DNA from: DATAZK01 sp965199805
Lineage (GTDB): Bacteria > Actinomycetota > Actinomycetes > Frankiales > Frankiaceae
Assembly: GCA_965199805.1 (NCBI GenBank)
Contig: CBDATO010000001.1
Span: 744,001-808,000, forward strand
Length of the DNA: 64,000 nucleotides
Direction of reading: 5' to 3'
In this document: positions 8,650-17,326 of the stretch, in pieces
Layout of the letters: the number at the start of each line of letters is the position of its first letter
How positions within the stretch are numbered: position 1 is the first letter of the stretch
The notes under the pieces: model-generated
Told to the model about the DNA's origin: nothing
Seen by the model: only the letters and a program-made list of their open reading frames with translations
Databases searched by the model: none
Position numbers and translations under genes: made by a program

Positions 8650-8923
8650 GGGTCTCCCTCCTCGTTGGCCCGGCCAGCGAAGAGGTGAGTCGGTGCTCAG
8701 TCGAAGTCTCCGGGGCAACGCGGCTGCTCGGACGAACCGGCGGCCGGGACCCGGAGGCCACCACCGAGGACCGACGCTACGACGCGGCCCGGCGGGTGTG
8801 CCTGGGTGGTGGAGCGGGCGGCCGGACGGCTGCGCGCCCCACCGGGGCTAGTGGTGCTTGTTGGCGGTGGACGTGCGATGCGGAAGCGGGGCCTCGACGC
8901 TCATCGAGCTGCGAGGCACGGCG
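8650..8923. other. rpsO–pnp intergenic region
   Basis: These 274 bases separate rpsO and pnp on the same strand. I see no open reading frame with good coding character in them. There is GC-rich inverted sequence but no single dominant hairpin. The pnp ribosome site lies at its low-coordinate end. Confidence 0.5.
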
Positions 8924-9193
8924 CTAGCGGCGCAGGCCGAGCCGCTCGATGAGCGAGCGGTAACGGGCGATGTCGGTCTTGCGCAGGTAATCCAGCAGCC
9001 GGCGACGCCGGCCGACCAGCAGCAGCAGGCCACGCCGGCTGTGGTGGTCGTGCTTGTGGATCTTCAGGTGCTCAGTCAGATCCCTGATCCGCTGCGACAG
9101 CATCGCGACCTGCACCTCGGGCGATCCCGTGTCACGCTCGACCGTCGCGTACTCGGTCAGGATCCGCTGCTTGACGTCGGTGGCGAGCGGCAC
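8924..9193 (-). CDS. rpsO: 30S ribosomal protein S15
   Basis: S15 is a primary 16S rRNA binding protein that organises the central domain of the 30S subunit. From GTG 9193 (GAGGAG eight bases upstream) it is 89 residues, exactly the usual family length. The signature segments DTGSPEVQVAMLSQRI, HLKIHKHDHHSRRGL and RRRLLDYLRK are intact. An in-frame upstream extension to 9280 has no ribosome site and would add non-conserved sequence, so it is rejected. Confidence 0.98.
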   Translation of the reverse strand: MPLATDVKQRILTEYATVERDTGSPEVQVAMLSQRIRDLTEHLKIHKHDHHSRRGLLLLVGRRRRLLDYLRKTDIARYRSLIERLGLRR

Positions 9194-9246
9194 GCCGGAA
9201 CTCCTCAAAATCTTCAAAGCTTCTGGGTCGCGCCTTCGATGTCCAG

Positions 9247-9262
9247 CGCGGAGAGCTCCGCG
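9247..9262 (-). promoter_or_regulatory. Short hairpin in the rpsO leader
   Basis: A seven-base perfect stem (CGCGGAG/CTCCGCG) with a two-base loop lies 54–69 bases upstream of the rpsO start. S15 often regulates its own translation through leader structure, but this hairpin does not match a described S15 leader class that I can recall. A regulatory role is only suggested by position. Confidence 0.3.
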
Positions 9263-9326
9263 GCTGAAAACTGACGGCAAGCGACGAGACCGAACGGACG
9301 TCCGGCGCGGTTCAGGCTACCACCGC

Positions 9327-9350
9327 CGGGCCTGGGGGGCTCGCGGCCCG
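9327..9350 (-). terminator. Possible terminator after the receiver gene
   Basis: CGGGCC and GGCCCG (9327–9332, 9345–9350) pair around a 12-base loop, 23 bases past the receiver gene stop. The stem is short and there is no T-tract, so this is tentative. Confidence 0.35.
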
Positions 9351-9372
9351 TGGGCGCGGGATGCCGCAGGGG

Positions 9373-9744
9373 TCAGCCGTCGCCCAGGTAGGCCAGGAAG
9401 TTGAGCAGCTCATCGGGGTTGAACGGCTTGGCCAGGAAGTAGTCGACGCCCTCGGTCCAGGCCCGCCAGGCCTGCGCGTCGTCGGCTGCCGCGGTGAGCA
9501 TGACGACCGGCAGGTCCGACCCGCCCTCGCTCTCGCGGATGCGGTTGAGCACCGCGTGTCCGTCCAGCCCCGGCATCATCACGTCGAGGATCACACAGTC
9601 CGGATTCTCGGACTGCATCATCCGCAGCGCCGCGAAGCCGTCGCCCGCCGCCACCGTCGCGTAGCCGTAGGTCTGGAGCACGTCGCAGACGAGCCGGCGG
9701 ACCGAGGTGTCGTCGTCGACGACGAGAACCTTGCTGATCACCAC
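9373..9744 (-). CDS. Stand-alone response regulator receiver domain
   Basis: This CheY-like protein has 123 residues and no output domain. All receiver landmarks are present: the acidic triad D10-D11-D12, phosphoacceptor D54 in VILDVMMPG, T84 in VVMLTAA and K106 in FLAKPFNPDEL. It should therefore be phosphorylated and switch conformation, acting through protein contacts. No histidine kinase or other two-component gene is nearby; it sits alone between ribF and rpsO. Start GTG 9744 follows an AAAGG site. The partner cannot be inferred. Confidence 0.93.
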   Translation of the reverse strand: MVISKVLVVDDDTSVRRLVCDVLQTYGYATVAAGDGFAALRMMQSENPDCVILDVMMPGLDGHAVLNRIRESEGGSDLPVVMLTAAADDAQAWRAWTEGVDYFLAKPFNPDELLNFLAYLGDG

Positions 9745-9893
9745 GACGACGACCTTTCCGTGCAGGCCCGGACGCTCCGGACCTCAACAGGATCGGCGCG
9801 CCGGACCCACTCACTTGCCACCCGTCCGGGTGAGCGCTACGGCGTCCGGAGCAGTCGGTGTGGGCCGAACGGAGCAACGGCCGACCGCTCGGG

Positions 9894-10862
9894 TCAGTGC
9901 AGTCCGAGGATCTCGCGGGTGTGCACGACGTCCTGGTCGATCTGCTTCACCAGTGCCTCGGCGGTCGTGTACTTCTCCGTCGGGCGCAGCCGCTCGATGA
10001 AGTCCAGCCCCACGCTCGCGCCGTAGAGGTCGCCGGACCAGTCGAGCACGTACGCCTCGACCCGCCGGTCGGAGCCGGAGAACGTCGGGTTCGTGCCGAT
10101 CGAGATGGCGGCGGCCAGCGGCTCGCCCTCGCCGGCGCCGGACTCCACCCGCAGATACCCCGCGTAGACCCCGTCGGCCGGCACCGCCCCGTAGGCGGTC
10201 GTGGCCAGGTTCGCCGTCGGGTAGCCGAGCTCGCGTCCACGCTGGTCACCGCGGACGACGATGCCCTCGATCCGGTGCGGTCGGCCGAGGGCGCGCGCGG
10301 CCGCGACCACGTCACCGCCGGCCACGCACGAGCGGATGTAGGTCGAGCTGATGGCGGTGGTGTCGGCGGCGCCCAGCATCTCGTGCGGCTCGCCCAGCAG
10401 CGGTACCGCGTCGACGGCGAAGCCGAACGTGCGGCCGGCCTTGCGCAGCGTCTCGATCGTGCCCGCCGCCTTGCGCCCGTACGTGAAGTTCTCCCCCACG
10501 ACCACGGCGCTCGCGTGCAGCGAGTCGACCAGCACCTCGTGCACGAACTCGTCGGGGCCGAGCCGGCTGAACTCCACCGTGAACGGCAGCACGCACATCA
10601 CGTCGACGCCGAGGTCCTCGACCAGGTCGGCCTTCAGCCGGGGCGGCGACAGCACGGCCGGGTGCGAGCCCGGACGCAGCACCTCGCTGGGGTGCGGGTC
10701 GAAGGTGAGCACCACGGACGGCTGGCCTGCGGCCCGGGCGAGCGCCACGGCCCGGCCGATGATCTGCCGGTGCCCCAGGTGGACACCGTCGTAGACGCCG
10801 ATGGTGACGACGCACCGGCCCCAGCCGGAGGGCGCCCCGGACAGTCCGCGCCAACGTTGCAC
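9894..10862 (-). CDS. ribF: Bifunctional riboflavin kinase / FAD synthetase
   Basis: RibF (322 residues) phosphorylates riboflavin to FMN and adenylylates FMN to FAD in the cytosol. The N-terminal nucleotidyltransferase half carries GVYDGVHLGHRQII from residue 22, and ISSTYIRSCV closes the adenylyl site. The C-terminal flavokinase half shows GRELGYPTANL and the late segment RLRPTEKYTT. Length is normal. The start is GTG 10862. It follows truB by about 60 bases, the standard truB–ribF pairing, so coexpression with the tRNA/30S maturation genes is likely. No FMN riboswitch is seen upstream. Confidence 0.97.
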   Translation of the reverse strand: MQRWRGLSGAPSGWGRCVVTIGVYDGVHLGHRQIIGRAVALARAAGQPSVVLTFDPHPSEVLRPGSHPAVLSPPRLKADLVEDLGVDVMCVLPFTVEFSRLGPDEFVHEVLVDSLHASAVVVGENFTYGRKAAGTIETLRKAGRTFGFAVDAVPLLGEPHEMLGAADTTAISSTYIRSCVAGGDVVAAARALGRPHRIEGIVVRGDQRGRELGYPTANLATTAYGAVPADGVYAGYLRVESGAGEGEPLAAAISIGTNPTFSGSDRRVEAYVLDWSGDLYGASVGLDFIERLRPTEKYTTAEALVKQIDQDVVHTREILGLH

Positions 10863-10921
10863 GCAACCAGCCTGCCAGAAGGCGCCGCCGACGTTCTGAA
10901 GCCCGAGCGGCGGTCCGCTGC

Positions 10922-11845
10922 TCAGGCGGGGCGCAGCACCACGAGCGGACGGGCGGCCCGCGGGTTGCCGTCGGCGTCCGGCACGTCCTCGACGACGGCG
11001 AGGGCCCGGCCGGCGCCGTCGAAGGCCCCGATCGGGCCGGGACGACCCGACGGGGGGATGGGCCGCCCGTGCCGCAGGTCCTCGGCCATGTCGTCGGGCA
11101 GGTCGCGCCGGGGAAACGTGCCGGCGACCGCGTCGTCCAGCGGCAGCAGGACCAGGCTCTCGGAGTGCTGCTCCAGCGTGTACGCGGCGTCCAGGGTGAA
11201 GGCGCCGACCCGGGTGCGGCGCAGGGCGGTGAGGTGCCCGCCGCAGCCGAGGGCCGTACCCAGGTCGCGGGCCAGGGCCCGGATGTAGGTGCCGGACGTA
11301 CAGGCAACCACCACGTCGAGATCGAGCACGTCGGGCTCGAAGGAGCGCCGGGAGGCGAGCACGTCGAACCGCGAGACGGTGACGGCCCGTGCCGCCAGCT
11401 CGACCTCCTCGCCGGCCCGCACCCTGGCGTACGCCCGCTTGCCGTCGACCTTGATCGCGCTGACCGCGCTCGGCACCTGACGGATGTCACCGGTGAGCGC
11501 GGCGATGCCCGCAGCGACCGCGTCGGGGGTGGCCGCGACGGGCGGTGCGGTGAGCACCGGCTCACCCTCGGCGTCGTCGGTCGTCGTGGCGATCCCCAGC
11601 CGGATCGTGGCCGCGTACTCCTTCTCCGCCAGCTGCAGGTGGCCCAGCAGGCGGGTGGCCCGGCCGACCCCGCAGATCAGCACCCCGGTGGCCATCGGGT
11701 CGAGGGTGCCCGCATGGCCGACCCGCCGGGTGCCGGCCAGCCGGCGGATGCGCGCGACGACGTCGTGGCTGGTCATGCCGCCGGACTTGTCGACGACGAC
11801 CAGGCCGCCGTCGACAGGCGGCTCGCCGGCCTTCTTCGGGCTCAC
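10922..11845 (-). CDS. truB: tRNA pseudouridine(55) synthase
   Basis: TruB converts U55 to pseudouridine in the T-loop of tRNAs. With start GTG 11845 it has 307 residues. The catalytic motif RVGHAGTLDPMATGVL contains nucleophile D49. KEYAATIRLG, the KVDGKRAYARVR loop and TSGTYIRALARDLG are other hallmarks. The C-terminal region continues into a PUA-like segment. The gene begins 13 bases after the nrnA stop. A longer upstream start in the frame would run back into nrnA and lacks support. Confidence 0.97.
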   Translation of the reverse strand: MSPKKAGEPPVDGGLVVVDKSGGMTSHDVVARIRRLAGTRRVGHAGTLDPMATGVLICGVGRATRLLGHLQLAEKEYAATIRLGIATTTDDAEGEPVLTAPPVAATPDAVAAGIAALTGDIRQVPSAVSAIKVDGKRAYARVRAGEEVELAARAVTVSRFDVLASRRSFEPDVLDLDVVVACTSGTYIRALARDLGTALGCGGHLTALRRTRVGAFTLDAAYTLEQHSESLVLLPLDDAVAGTFPRRDLPDDMAEDLRHGRPIPPSGRPGPIGAFDGAGRALAVVEDVPDADGNPRAARPLVVLRPA

Positions 11846-11858
11846 GGCTTGTTCGAAC

Positions 11859-12887
11859 TCACGCTCGGGCGTCGGCTGCCGGCAGGGCCGACACCAGCCG
11901 CGCGACGATCTCCTCCGGCGTACCGGAGGCGCTGAAGCCCGCGGCCAGGCGGTGGCCGCCGCCGCCGAGCGCCGCACAGGCGGCCCCGATGTCGGTGGCG
12001 CCGCGCGAGCGGACGGACACCTTCCAGCGCAGGCACGGAGGACCGGTCGGGTCCTCCTTCAACACCACAGCCACGTCGTGCTCCGGCACGACACGGATGA
12101 CGTCGATGACGCCCTCGGTCTCGTCGGCCGTCGCGGCGCAGGCCTGCAGGTCGGCGGCGGTGATGGACGTCCAGATGACGTCGCCCTCCCCGCGGACCCG
12201 GCGCAGCGCCGTCGCCAGCACCCCGAGGTAGGCGGCGGGCCGGGTGTCCCACAGCGCGGTGCTGATGACGTCCTGCCGGGCTCCGGCGGAGAGCAACCGG
12301 GCCGCCAGCAGATGGCTGCCGGGTGTCGTCGCCGCGTACCGGAACGACCCGGTGTCGGCGGCGAGGCCGGCGTACAGACAGGTGGCGAGCCGGGCGTCCA
12401 GCTCGACGTCGAGCTCGTCCGCGATGAGCCGGGCGACGATCTCGCAGGTGGCCGCGGCCGTCGCGTCGATCAGACGGTGGTCGCCGAAGGACAGCCCCCG
12501 GGCGTGGTGGTCGACGACGAGCGACGGGCCGCGCCCGAGGTAGGCCTCGAGCTTCCCGAGCCGCTCGGCCGAGCTGGTGTCGAAGACGACGACGAGGACG
12601 GGGTCGGCCGGCAGCTGATCCGCGGCGACCAGCAGCTCTGCGCCGGGCAGGAAGCCGAGATGCTCCGGCAGGCCGAACGCCGCCGGACCGGGATCGAAGC
12701 TGACGCAGGCCTGGCCACCCGTGCGGCGGATGGCGTACGCCATCGCCACCGCGGAGCCGAGCGCGTCGGCATCGGGCTGGATGTGGGCGACGCAGACGAT
12801 CCGGCGCGCCGGGTCTCGCCGGGTGAGCGCGACGGCGCGGGTCAGCTCGTCCACGGCGGACCGGTCGATCGACGGTCGGCCGCTCAC
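11859..12887 (-). CDS. nrnA: DHH-family phosphoesterase (NrnA-like nanoRNase/pAp phosphatase)
   Basis: This 342-residue DHH/DHHA1 protein is predicted to hydrolyse nanoRNA and 3'-phosphoadenosine 5'-phosphate using Mn2+. Metal ligands are visible: HIQPDADALGSA (D39, D41), VVVFDTSS, and the diagnostic LVVDHHARG. The DHHA1 domain ends with GGGGHRLAAGF, which binds the substrate phosphate. Its GTG overlaps the rbfA stop as GTGA, so translation is coupled. It stands between rbfA and truB, as in mycobacteria. pAp removal would link it to sulfate assimilation, whose importer is encoded 10 kb away, but that link is inference. Confidence 0.94.
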   Translation of the reverse strand: MSGRPSIDRSAVDELTRAVALTRRDPARRIVCVAHIQPDADALGSAVAMAYAIRRTGGQACVSFDPGPAAFGLPEHLGFLPGAELLVAADQLPADPVLVVVFDTSSAERLGKLEAYLGRGPSLVVDHHARGLSFGDHRLIDATAAATCEIVARLIADELDVELDARLATCLYAGLAADTGSFRYAATTPGSHLLAARLLSAGARQDVISTALWDTRPAAYLGVLATALRRVRGEGDVIWTSITAADLQACAATADETEGVIDVIRVVPEHDVAVVLKEDPTGPPCLRWKVSVRSRGATDIGAACAALGGGGHRLAAGFSASGTPEEIVARLVSALPAADARA

Positions 12888-13312
12888 TCCTCCTCGTCCG
12901 GATGGCGGTAGGGGTCGGCGTCGCCGGCCGGCGCCGCGTTGACCCGCGCCGCCCGGATCCGGTCGTCGTCGGCCCGGGCCACGGCCAGCAGGTCGTCGAG
13001 GTGACGGGCGGAGTCGGGCAGCTCGTCGTGCATGAACTCGAGCGCCGGGGTGTTCTTGACCCCGGTCAGCCGGCCGACCCGCGTACGCAGGACGCCCTTG
13101 GCGGACTCCAGCGCCGCGGCGGTGTCAGCCCGGGCGATCTCGTCCCCGTACACCGTGTAGAAGACGGTTGCCAGCGTCAGGTCGGCGCCCATCCGTACCT
13201 CGGTGACGGTCACCATGCCGAGCCGGGGGTCCTTGACCTCGGTCTCGAGCGCGGTGGCCACGATCTCCCGGATGCGCACCCCCAGCTTGCGTGCGCGCGC
13301 TGCGTCAGCCAT
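12884..13312 (-). CDS. rbfA: 30S ribosome-binding factor
   Basis: RbfA (142 residues) binds the 30S subunit near helix 1 of 16S rRNA and aids its late, cold-sensitive maturation. The KH-like fold is evident from the start RKLGVRIREIVATALETEVKDPRLG and the strand LTLATVFYTVYG. The conserved late segment is TPALEFMHDELPDSA. The last 25 residues are an acidic/Pro tail. GAGGGG precedes ATG 13312. It is 51 bases after ylxP and overlaps nrnA by four bases. Confidence 0.96.
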   Translation of the reverse strand: MADAARARKLGVRIREIVATALETEVKDPRLGMVTVTEVRMGADLTLATVFYTVYGDEIARADTAAALESAKGVLRTRVGRLTGVKNTPALEFMHDELPDSARHLDDLLAVARADDDRIRAARVNAAPAGDADPYRHPDEEE

Positions 13313-13363
13313 GACCAGCCCCCTCGTGTTGTCGTGTACCGGCCGGGTCGGCGGCCGGGCGGG

Positions 13364-13675
13364 TCAGTCGTCGTCGGTGCTGCTGATCAGGCGCTGCCGC
13401 GCGGACAGCAGCTCGAGCTCGGGGCGCTCGGCCACGGCCCGCTCACAGCTGTCCAGCACGCGGACGCATTGCGCCCGGTCGGCAGCCACGACGGCCACGC
13501 CGACCAGAGCCCGCTGGTGCAGCTCCAGGTGTCCGGCTTCGGCAGCGGCGACGTCGAAACGCCGCCGCAGCTCGGCGACCACCGGGCGGACCAGCGAGCG
13601 CTTCTCCTTCAGCGAACCGACGGTGAGGTCCGGTCCACCGAGCAGCAGATCCAGCTCGAGCGTGCCGACCCACAT
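13364..13675 (-). CDS. ylxP: DUF503 (YlxP-like) protein
   Basis: This 103-residue protein matches the DUF503/YlxP family by its opening MWVGTLELDLLL, the central LKEKRSLVRPVVAELRRRFDVAAAE and its position between infB and rbfA. The family is a small alpha/beta protein, proposed from conservation to assist ribosome maturation; its biochemical role is unproven. GGAGGG lies nine bases before ATG 13675. It is separated from infB by a strong hairpin. Confidence 0.9.
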   Translation of the reverse strand: MWVGTLELDLLLGGPDLTVGSLKEKRSLVRPVVAELRRRFDVAAAEAGHLELHQRALVGVAVVAADRAQCVRVLDSCERAVAERPELELLSARQRLISSTDDD

Positions 13676-13703
13676 GTCGCTTGGCCCTCCGTGAAGCGGG
13701 CCG

Positions 13704-13744
13704 GCCGGTCGGACACCTCCCGCATGGGGGGGCGTCCGACCGGC
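13704..13744 (-). terminator. Hairpin downstream of infB
   Basis: GCCGGTCGGAC and GTCCGACCGGC form an 11-base arm pair around a G/C-rich loop that can pair further (CCTCCC with GGGGGG). It lies 53 bases after the infB stop and 29 bases before ylxP. It probably reduces or modulates readthrough from infB into ylxP–rbfA. Confidence 0.6.
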
Positions 13745-13796
13745 ACGGCCGGCGTCGAGATCCGATCAGGCGGCGCTGATCAGCCGTTGCTGGCGA

Positions 13797-16700
13797 TCAG
13801 ACGCGGGGCACCTCACGCTGCTCGAACGTCTCGATCACGTCGTCGATCTTGACGTCGTTGTAGCCGACACCGATACCGCACTCGTAGCCCTCGGACACCT
13901 CACGTGCGTCGTCCTTGAAGCGCCGCAGCGAGCTGACGGTGAGGTTGTCGGCGATGACGACCCCGTCACGGACGATCCGCGCCTTGCTGTTGCGGACGAT
14001 CGTGCCGGAGCGCACCAGCGAACCTGCGACGGTGCCGATACGCGGGACCTTGAAGAGCTCGCGTACCTCGGCGGTGCCGAGCTGGACCTCTTCGTAGATG
14101 GGCTTGAGCAGCCCGCGAAGCGCCAGTTCGACGTCGTCGATCGCCTGGTAGATGACCGAGTAGTAACGGACGTCGACGCCTTCACGATCGGCCAGCTCCC
14201 GCGCCTTGCCCTGCGGCCGGACGTTGAAGCCGATGATGATCGCGTCGGACGCGGCCGCCAGCATGACGTTGGTCTCGGTGATGGCACCGACACCGCGGTC
14301 GATGACGCGCAGGCTGACCTCGTCGCCGATGTCGATCTTGACGAGGGCGTCCTCCAACGCCTCCACCGAGCCCGAGCCGTCTCCCTTGAGGATCAGGTTG
14401 AGCTGGTTGACCTCGCCCTCCTGGATCCGGGCGAGCACGTCCTCGAGCGTCATCCGACCCCGGCTGTTCGCCAGCTCGGCCGCCCGCTCGCGGGAGGCAC
14501 GGCGCTCGGCGATCTGCCGCGAGATCCGGTCGTCCGGCACGACGATGAAGCTGTCGCCGGCACCCGGCACCGCGGTGAGACCCAGCACCTGGACGGGACG
14601 GGACGGACCCGCGAACTCCAGCTGGTCACCGTTCTCGTCGAGCAGGGCGCGAACCCGGCCATACGCGTCACCCGCGACGACCGACTGGCCGACCCGGAGC
14701 GTTCCGCGCTGCACGAGCACGGTGGCCACGGGACCGCGGCCGCGGTCGAGGTGGGCCTCGATCGCGACACCCTGGGCGTCGACGTCCTCCGGCGCACGCA
14801 GGTCGAGCGCGGCGTCGGCGGTGAGCAGGATCGCCTCGAGCAGCTGGTCGATGCCCTGCCGGGTGATGGCGGAGACGTCGACGAACATGGTGTCGCCTCC
14901 GTACTCCTCGGCGACGAGGCCGTACTCGGTGAGCTGACCGCGGATCTTGGCCGGGTCGGCGCCTTCCTTGTCGACCTTGTTGACCGCCACGACGATCGGC
15001 ACCTCAGCCGCCAGGGCGTGGTTCAACGCCTCGATGGTCTGCGGCTTCACACCGTCATCGGCGGCCACGACGAGCACCGCGATGTCGGTCACCTGCGCAC
15101 CACGGGCACGCATGGCGGTGAACGCCTCGTGGCCCGGGGTGTCGATGAAGGTGATCGCCCGGTCCTTGCTGTCGTGCTCGACGTGCACCTGGTAGGCGCC
15201 GATGTGCTGCGTGATGCCACCGGCCTCCCCCGCCTGCACGTTTGCACGGCGGATCGCGTCCAGCAGCTTCGTCTTGCCGTGGTCGACGTGACCCATGACG
15301 GTGACGACCGGCGGACGGGCCACGAGATTGGCGTCGTCCTCGTAATCGCCGCCGAACTCGAGGTCGAACGACTCGAGCAGCTCGCGGTCCTCGTCCTCCG
15401 GGCTGACGATCGAGACCCGGTAACCGAGGGTCTCGCCGAGCAGCTCCAGCGTGGCGTCGGTGCACGACTGGGTCGCCGTCACCATCTCGCCGAGCTGGGT
15501 CAGGACGACCTGCACCATCGAGCCGGGGTTGGCGTCGATCTTGTCGGCGAAGTCGGCCAGGCTGGCACCACGCGGGAGCCGGATCGTCTCGCCGTTGCCG
15601 CGCGGGACGTAGGCACCCAGCGTCGGGGCCTGCATGTTGTCGAATTCCTGGCGCTTGGCGCGCTTGGACTTGCGCTGGCGACCGGGACGGCCACGACCAC
15701 CGGGACCGAAGGCACCGGGTGCAGCACCGCCGCGCCCGCGGGCACCGGCCGGACCACCGGGACGGGGCGGACCGCCGCCACCGGGAGCACCGCCACCGCC
15801 GCCGGGACGGTAGTTACCGCCGCCGGCACCGGCCGGGGCACCACGACCGGGTGCGCCGCCGGGCGAGCGGAAGCCGCCGCCACCGGGACCACCGGGGCCG
15901 CCACGACCGGGACCACCGGGGCCACGGCCGGGACCACCGGAGCCGGGAGCCGGCCGAGGACCGCCCACACGACCGGGCATGCTGCCCGGTGTCGGGCCGC
16001 CCGGACGCATCGGCCGGGGGGCCGGACGCGGGGGCATGTTGCCAGGGGTCGGACCGCCGGGACGTGCGGACCCGTCGGCGACGGGACCGCCCGGTGCACC
16101 GGGTACGCCGGGTGCGTCCGGGGCACCCGGACGCGGCGCGGGGGCCGGACGCGGTGCCGGGCTGGTGAAGGGGTTGTTACCGGGGCCACGCGGCACGTTG
16201 CGCGCGCCGCCGGGCCGACCGGGCACCGGACGGCCGGGAGCGCCGGCGTTCGGCGCACCGGGACGGGTGACCGGGGGCTGATCGGTGGGCGCAGGAGCCG
16301 CCGGCGGAGCTGCCGAGGCAGCGGGTGCCAGCGGCGGGGCCTGCGGGGTCTGGGTGACCTGCGGGACGTCCGGGGTCTCCGGGCGGCTCGGGGCTGCCGG
16401 ACCGGGCCGGGGGCCGGGTGCCGGGGCACCGCCGCGGCCGGGCACGGGCGCGGCCGGACGACTCGGCGCCGAGACGCCGGGAGCCGAGGGGCCGGGAGCA
16501 GACGCCGGGGCACCGGGGGTGACGCGCGGACGCATGGGAGGCGCGCCGGCCGGAGAACCGGCGTTCGGCGCGGAGGGCCGCACGGGTGCCGAGGGGGCGG
16601 CCGGAGCCGACGCCCTGGGTGCGGAGGGGGTTGCGGGCGCGGCCGGGGTGACCGGGCCGAGCGCTTCCTTCAACTTGCGTACGACCGGCGGTTCTACCGT

Positions 16701-16811
16701 CGACGACGCGGATTTCACGAACTCGCCCAAGTCCTTCAACTTGGCAAGGACAGTCTTGCTGTCCACGCCGAGCTCTTTGGCCAGCTCGTGTACGCGGGCC
16801 TTTCCTGCCAC
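13797..16811 (-). CDS. infB: Translation initiation factor IF-2
   Basis: IF-2 delivers fMet-tRNA to the 30S subunit and hydrolyses GTP on 50S joining. The protein has 1004 residues. It opens with an IF2_N fold (ARVHELAKELGVDSKTVLAKLKDLGEF). A very long disordered region rich in Gly, Pro, Ala and Arg follows to about residue 380, then the second IF2_N-like segment (PRGASLADFADKIDANP). The GTPase domain begins near residue 505 with GHVDHGKTKLLDAI, followed by DTPGHEAFTAMRARGA and NKVDKEGADP. Domains II–IV complete the C-terminus. Start GTG 16811 follows AAGGAGCACC. It lies 154 bases after ylxR. Confidence 0.98.
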   Translation of the reverse strand: MAGKARVHELAKELGVDSKTVLAKLKDLGEFVKSASSTVEPPVVRKLKEALGPVTPAAPATPSAPRASAPAAPSAPVRPSAPNAGSPAGAPPMRPRVTPGAPASAPGPSAPGVSAPSRPAAPVPGRGGAPAPGPRPGPAAPSRPETPDVPQVTQTPQAPPLAPAASAAPPAAPAPTDQPPVTRPGAPNAGAPGRPVPGRPGGARNVPRGPGNNPFTSPAPRPAPAPRPGAPDAPGVPGAPGGPVADGSARPGGPTPGNMPPRPAPRPMRPGGPTPGSMPGRVGGPRPAPGSGGPGRGPGGPGRGGPGGPGGGGFRSPGGAPGRGAPAGAGGGNYRPGGGGGAPGGGGPPRPGGPAGARGRGGAAPGAFGPGGRGRPGRQRKSKRAKRQEFDNMQAPTLGAYVPRGNGETIRLPRGASLADFADKIDANPGSMVQVVLTQLGEMVTATQSCTDATLELLGETLGYRVSIVSPEDEDRELLESFDLEFGGDYEDDANLVARPPVVTVMGHVDHGKTKLLDAIRRANVQAGEAGGITQHIGAYQVHVEHDSKDRAITFIDTPGHEAFTAMRARGAQVTDIAVLVVAADDGVKPQTIEALNHALAAEVPIVVAVNKVDKEGADPAKIRGQLTEYGLVAEEYGGDTMFVDVSAITRQGIDQLLEAILLTADAALDLRAPEDVDAQGVAIEAHLDRGRGPVATVLVQRGTLRVGQSVVAGDAYGRVRALLDENGDQLEFAGPSRPVQVLGLTAVPGAGDSFIVVPDDRISRQIAERRASRERAAELANSRGRMTLEDVLARIQEGEVNQLNLILKGDGSGSVEALEDALVKIDIGDEVSLRVIDRGVGAITETNVMLAAASDAIIIGFNVRPQGKARELADREGVDVRYYSVIYQAIDDVELALRGLLKPIYEEVQLGTAEVRELFKVPRIGTVAGSLVRSGTIVRNSKARIVRDGVVIADNLTVSSLRRFKDDAREVSEGYECGIGVGYNDVKIDDVIETFEQREVPRV
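15978..16064. repeat. Imperfect 30-bp direct repeat in the infB linker
   Basis: The blocks at 15978–16007 and 16035–16064 are about 80% identical and encode RPGGPTPGSMPG and RPGGPTPGNMPP. They lie within the low-complexity Gly/Pro-rich linker of IF-2. Confidence 0.7.
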
Positions 16812-16965
16812 GGTGCTCCTTTTCTAGGCCCCGCGGCTACCCGCGTGACCAGCAATTACGGCATGAGGGAACTCATCGCTGGGTGCTCATCGAGCGTCCA
16901 TCAGTCAAACCCACTTCCGAACGGCGGTTGAGTCATGGCCGAGCCTGCCTGCGCACCCTCGGCGA

Positions 16966-17301
16966 TCATCCTCCCGAGCTGCCCCCCGTCGCGAGCCCGA
17001 CGTAAGAACGAACCCCCTCGACCTCGGGTGCAGCATGCAGGCGCAGTGCCCGGCGAAACGCCTGACGACGGATCGCCGTATCCAGACACTGCGGGTCGAG
17101 GTGCAGATGCGCACCCCTGCCCGGCATCCTGCGACCGGGATCGGGGACGAGAACGCCCTCGACGGCCACGACGCGCAGTAGATCGGCTGACGCTGCCCGA
17201 CTCCGACACCCGACACACGTCCGCATCGGCACGGAAGGCCGACCAGCGGGCGGGGTTCGGATCGGCGCCGGGCGAGGCGCCTCGTCAACTGTAGCGCGCA
17301 T
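16966..17301 (-). CDS. ylxR: YlxR family (DUF448) RNA-binding protein
   Basis: This is a YlxR-family protein of about 111 residues from ATG 17301. The family motif VPMRTCVGCRSRAASADLLRVV and the later PGRGAHLHLDPQCLDTAIRRQAFRRALR are clear. YlxR folds as a small basic protein and is proposed to bind RNA or act as a nucleoid/transcription-associated factor. It always sits between nusA and infB. GTG 17319, only seven bases from the nusA stop, is an alternative start; the conserved domain begins near 17229. No Zn-type second Cys pair is present. Confidence 0.88.
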   Translation of the reverse strand: MRATVDEAPRPAPIRTPPAGRPSVPMRTCVGCRSRAASADLLRVVAVEGVLVPDPGRRMPGRGAHLHLDPQCLDTAIRRQAFRRALRLHAAPEVEGVRSYVGLATGGSSGG

Positions 17302-17326
17302 TGCGGCGACCGCCCTCACGCCGGGG

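Noticed and set aside
6232..8688. Long plus-strand frame opposite pnp and the M16 gene start
   Set aside because: It spans two real genes on the other strand, is Arg/Gly/Asp-rich without a fold and has no start signal.
8685..8927. Small plus-strand frame in the rpsO–pnp gap
   Set aside because: No ribosome site and Arg/Gly-rich composition typical of reverse-strand shadows.
9745..9893. FMN-type riboswitch near ribF
   Set aside because: No conserved FMN aptamer core is seen. The gap is also downstream of ribF, not upstream of it.
16903..16938. An 11-codon minus-strand peptide (MTQPPFGSGFD) just before infB as a leader peptide
   Set aside because: Its length and codons are unremarkable, it lacks regulatory codon runs and no downstream attenuator is obvious.
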